Assembly: GCA_035630615.1 (NCBI GenBank) | Contig: DASQKI010000043.1 | Coordinates: 1-64,000 of the forward strand | DNA: 64,000 nt | From: DATFRX01 sp035630615 | GTDB lineage: Bacteria > Actinomycetota > Actinomycetes > Propionibacteriales > Nocardioidaceae | Reading direction: 5' to 3' | Part shown: positions 63,608 through 64,000 of the stretch, one piece after another | How the letters are laid out: each line of letters starts with the position of its first letter | Position numbering within the stretch: position 1 is the first letter of the stretch | Made by a program: the position numbers and the translations under genes | The notes under the pieces: model-generated | Seen by the model: only the letters and a program-made list of their open reading frames with translations | Database searches by the model: none | What the model was told of the DNA's origin: nothing

Positions 63608-64000
63608 ATGTCCGACGACGACGACAACCAGCCCAGCGGAGCGGCGACGCTGACCCGCGACCAGTTGATCCACATGATGACCGACATGGCCGAAGTGCGC
63701 AGCGTCGAGCTGAAGATGACCGTGCCGGCCGACCAGCGCATGGCCATGTCCGCGCTCGACCTCGACCCACTGCGCGGCAAGCTCCGGCAGGTCTATTTCT
63801 TCGACACTCCCGATCTCGACCTGTTCAAGAGCGGCTGGGTGCTGCGAGCCAGACGGACGCAGGGAGCCGACGCCGACACCGCGGTGAAGCTTCGGCCGGC
63901 GATACCCAACGAGCTGCCAGCCGACGTGCGATCGTCGAGAAACCTCAAGATCGAGATGGACGTCACCCGCGGGTCGTACGTCGTGTCGGCGTCGCTCAAG
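63608..64000 (+). CDS. CYTH-like domain protein, N-terminal part (runs off right edge)
   Basis: 131 codons are in the window, open to the end. After an acidic N terminus (MSDDDDNQPSG) comes SVELKMTVPAD, which matches the CYTH EXEXK-like start (here ELK), and then QVYFFDTPDLDLFKSGWVLRARR and DTAVKLRPA, typical strands of the triphosphate-tunnel fold. Families with this fold include adenylate cyclase class IV and thiamine triphosphatase; which applies is unclear. ATG at 63608 has GGGAG upstream. Confidence 0.72.
   Translation, partial: MSDDDDNQPSGAATLTRDQLIHMMTDMAEVRSVELKMTVPADQRMAMSALDLDPLRGKLRQVYFFDTPDLDLFKSGWVLRARRTQGADADTAVKLRPAIPNELPADVRSSRNLKIEMDVTRGSYVVSASLK

Overview
The window is very GC-rich and carries gene families and gene orders typical of Actinomycetota. 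Examples are an mdh-DUF3017-folD-purH-purN-DUF6350-sucD-sucC run, a class E sortase, PspC-type two-component genes, an LCP (LytR-CpsA-Psr) protein and an actinobacterial PucE/PucC/PucD-like xanthine dehydrogenase. It looks like a chromosomal segment of a free-living, aerobic, heterotrophic actinomycete. A Nocardioidaceae-like (Propionibacteriales) origin is plausible, but the taxonomy is inference. No rRNA, tRNA, CRISPR array, integrase or transposase was recognised.

Layout. 1-6.1 kb: central carbon genes (5' part of one malate dehydrogenase, isocitrate dehydrogenase, a second complete malate dehydrogenase) around a large lipoprotein and a cysteine dioxygenase-rhodanese pair. 6.1-12 kb: folate/purine biosynthesis on the minus strand, interrupted by one plus-strand gene flanked by two copies of a 57-bp palindrome. 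12-16 kb: a membrane-anchored sigma-like protein with extracellular sensor-like domains, then sucD/sucC. 16-24.5 kb: hydrolase, glutamine amidotransferase, broken uridine-kinase-like gene, B12-binding protein, M23 peptidase, UvrD/PcrA helicase, sulfotransferase. 24.6-28.6 kb: GntR regulator and an envelope-stress-like PspC kinase/regulator/effector locus. 28.8-33.7 kb: glycerophosphodiesterase and an asymmetric heterodimeric ABC exporter. 34.7-54.2 kb: a nearly complete minus-strand purine catabolism route, with malate synthase and a CitE-like protein, punctuated by plus-strand cell-envelope and other genes. 54.3-64 kb: a cell-wall-anchored protein with its sortase, a GH42 beta-galactosidase with a FadR-type regulator, a phosphotransferase, an MFS transporter, a broken acyltransferase and the start of a CYTH-domain gene.

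How the genes work together. Guanine or xanthine can be taken through urate, 5-hydroxyisourate, OHCU, allantoin and allantoate to ureidoglycolate plus urea. Glyoxylate released from ureidoglycolate can be condensed with acetyl-CoA by malate synthase and enter the TCA genes that are also in the window (mdh, icd, sucCD). No recognisable ureidoglycolate lyase is present; the CitE-like DUF6986 protein next to malate synthase is of unknown function.

Unusual features. Several unrelated families of long palindromes occur: a 57-bp family (3 copies), a 66-114-bp family (3 copies, one forming an in-frame 22-codon insertion in the xanthine dehydrogenase large subunit), and three other large inverted or tandem repeats. 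Three genes (rhodanese, uridine-kinase-like, acyltransferase-SGNH) each show a single-base loss next to a G/C run, and a TauE-like gene seems to have lost an internal segment. The three one-base losses could be assembly errors or real inactivation and should be checked against reads.
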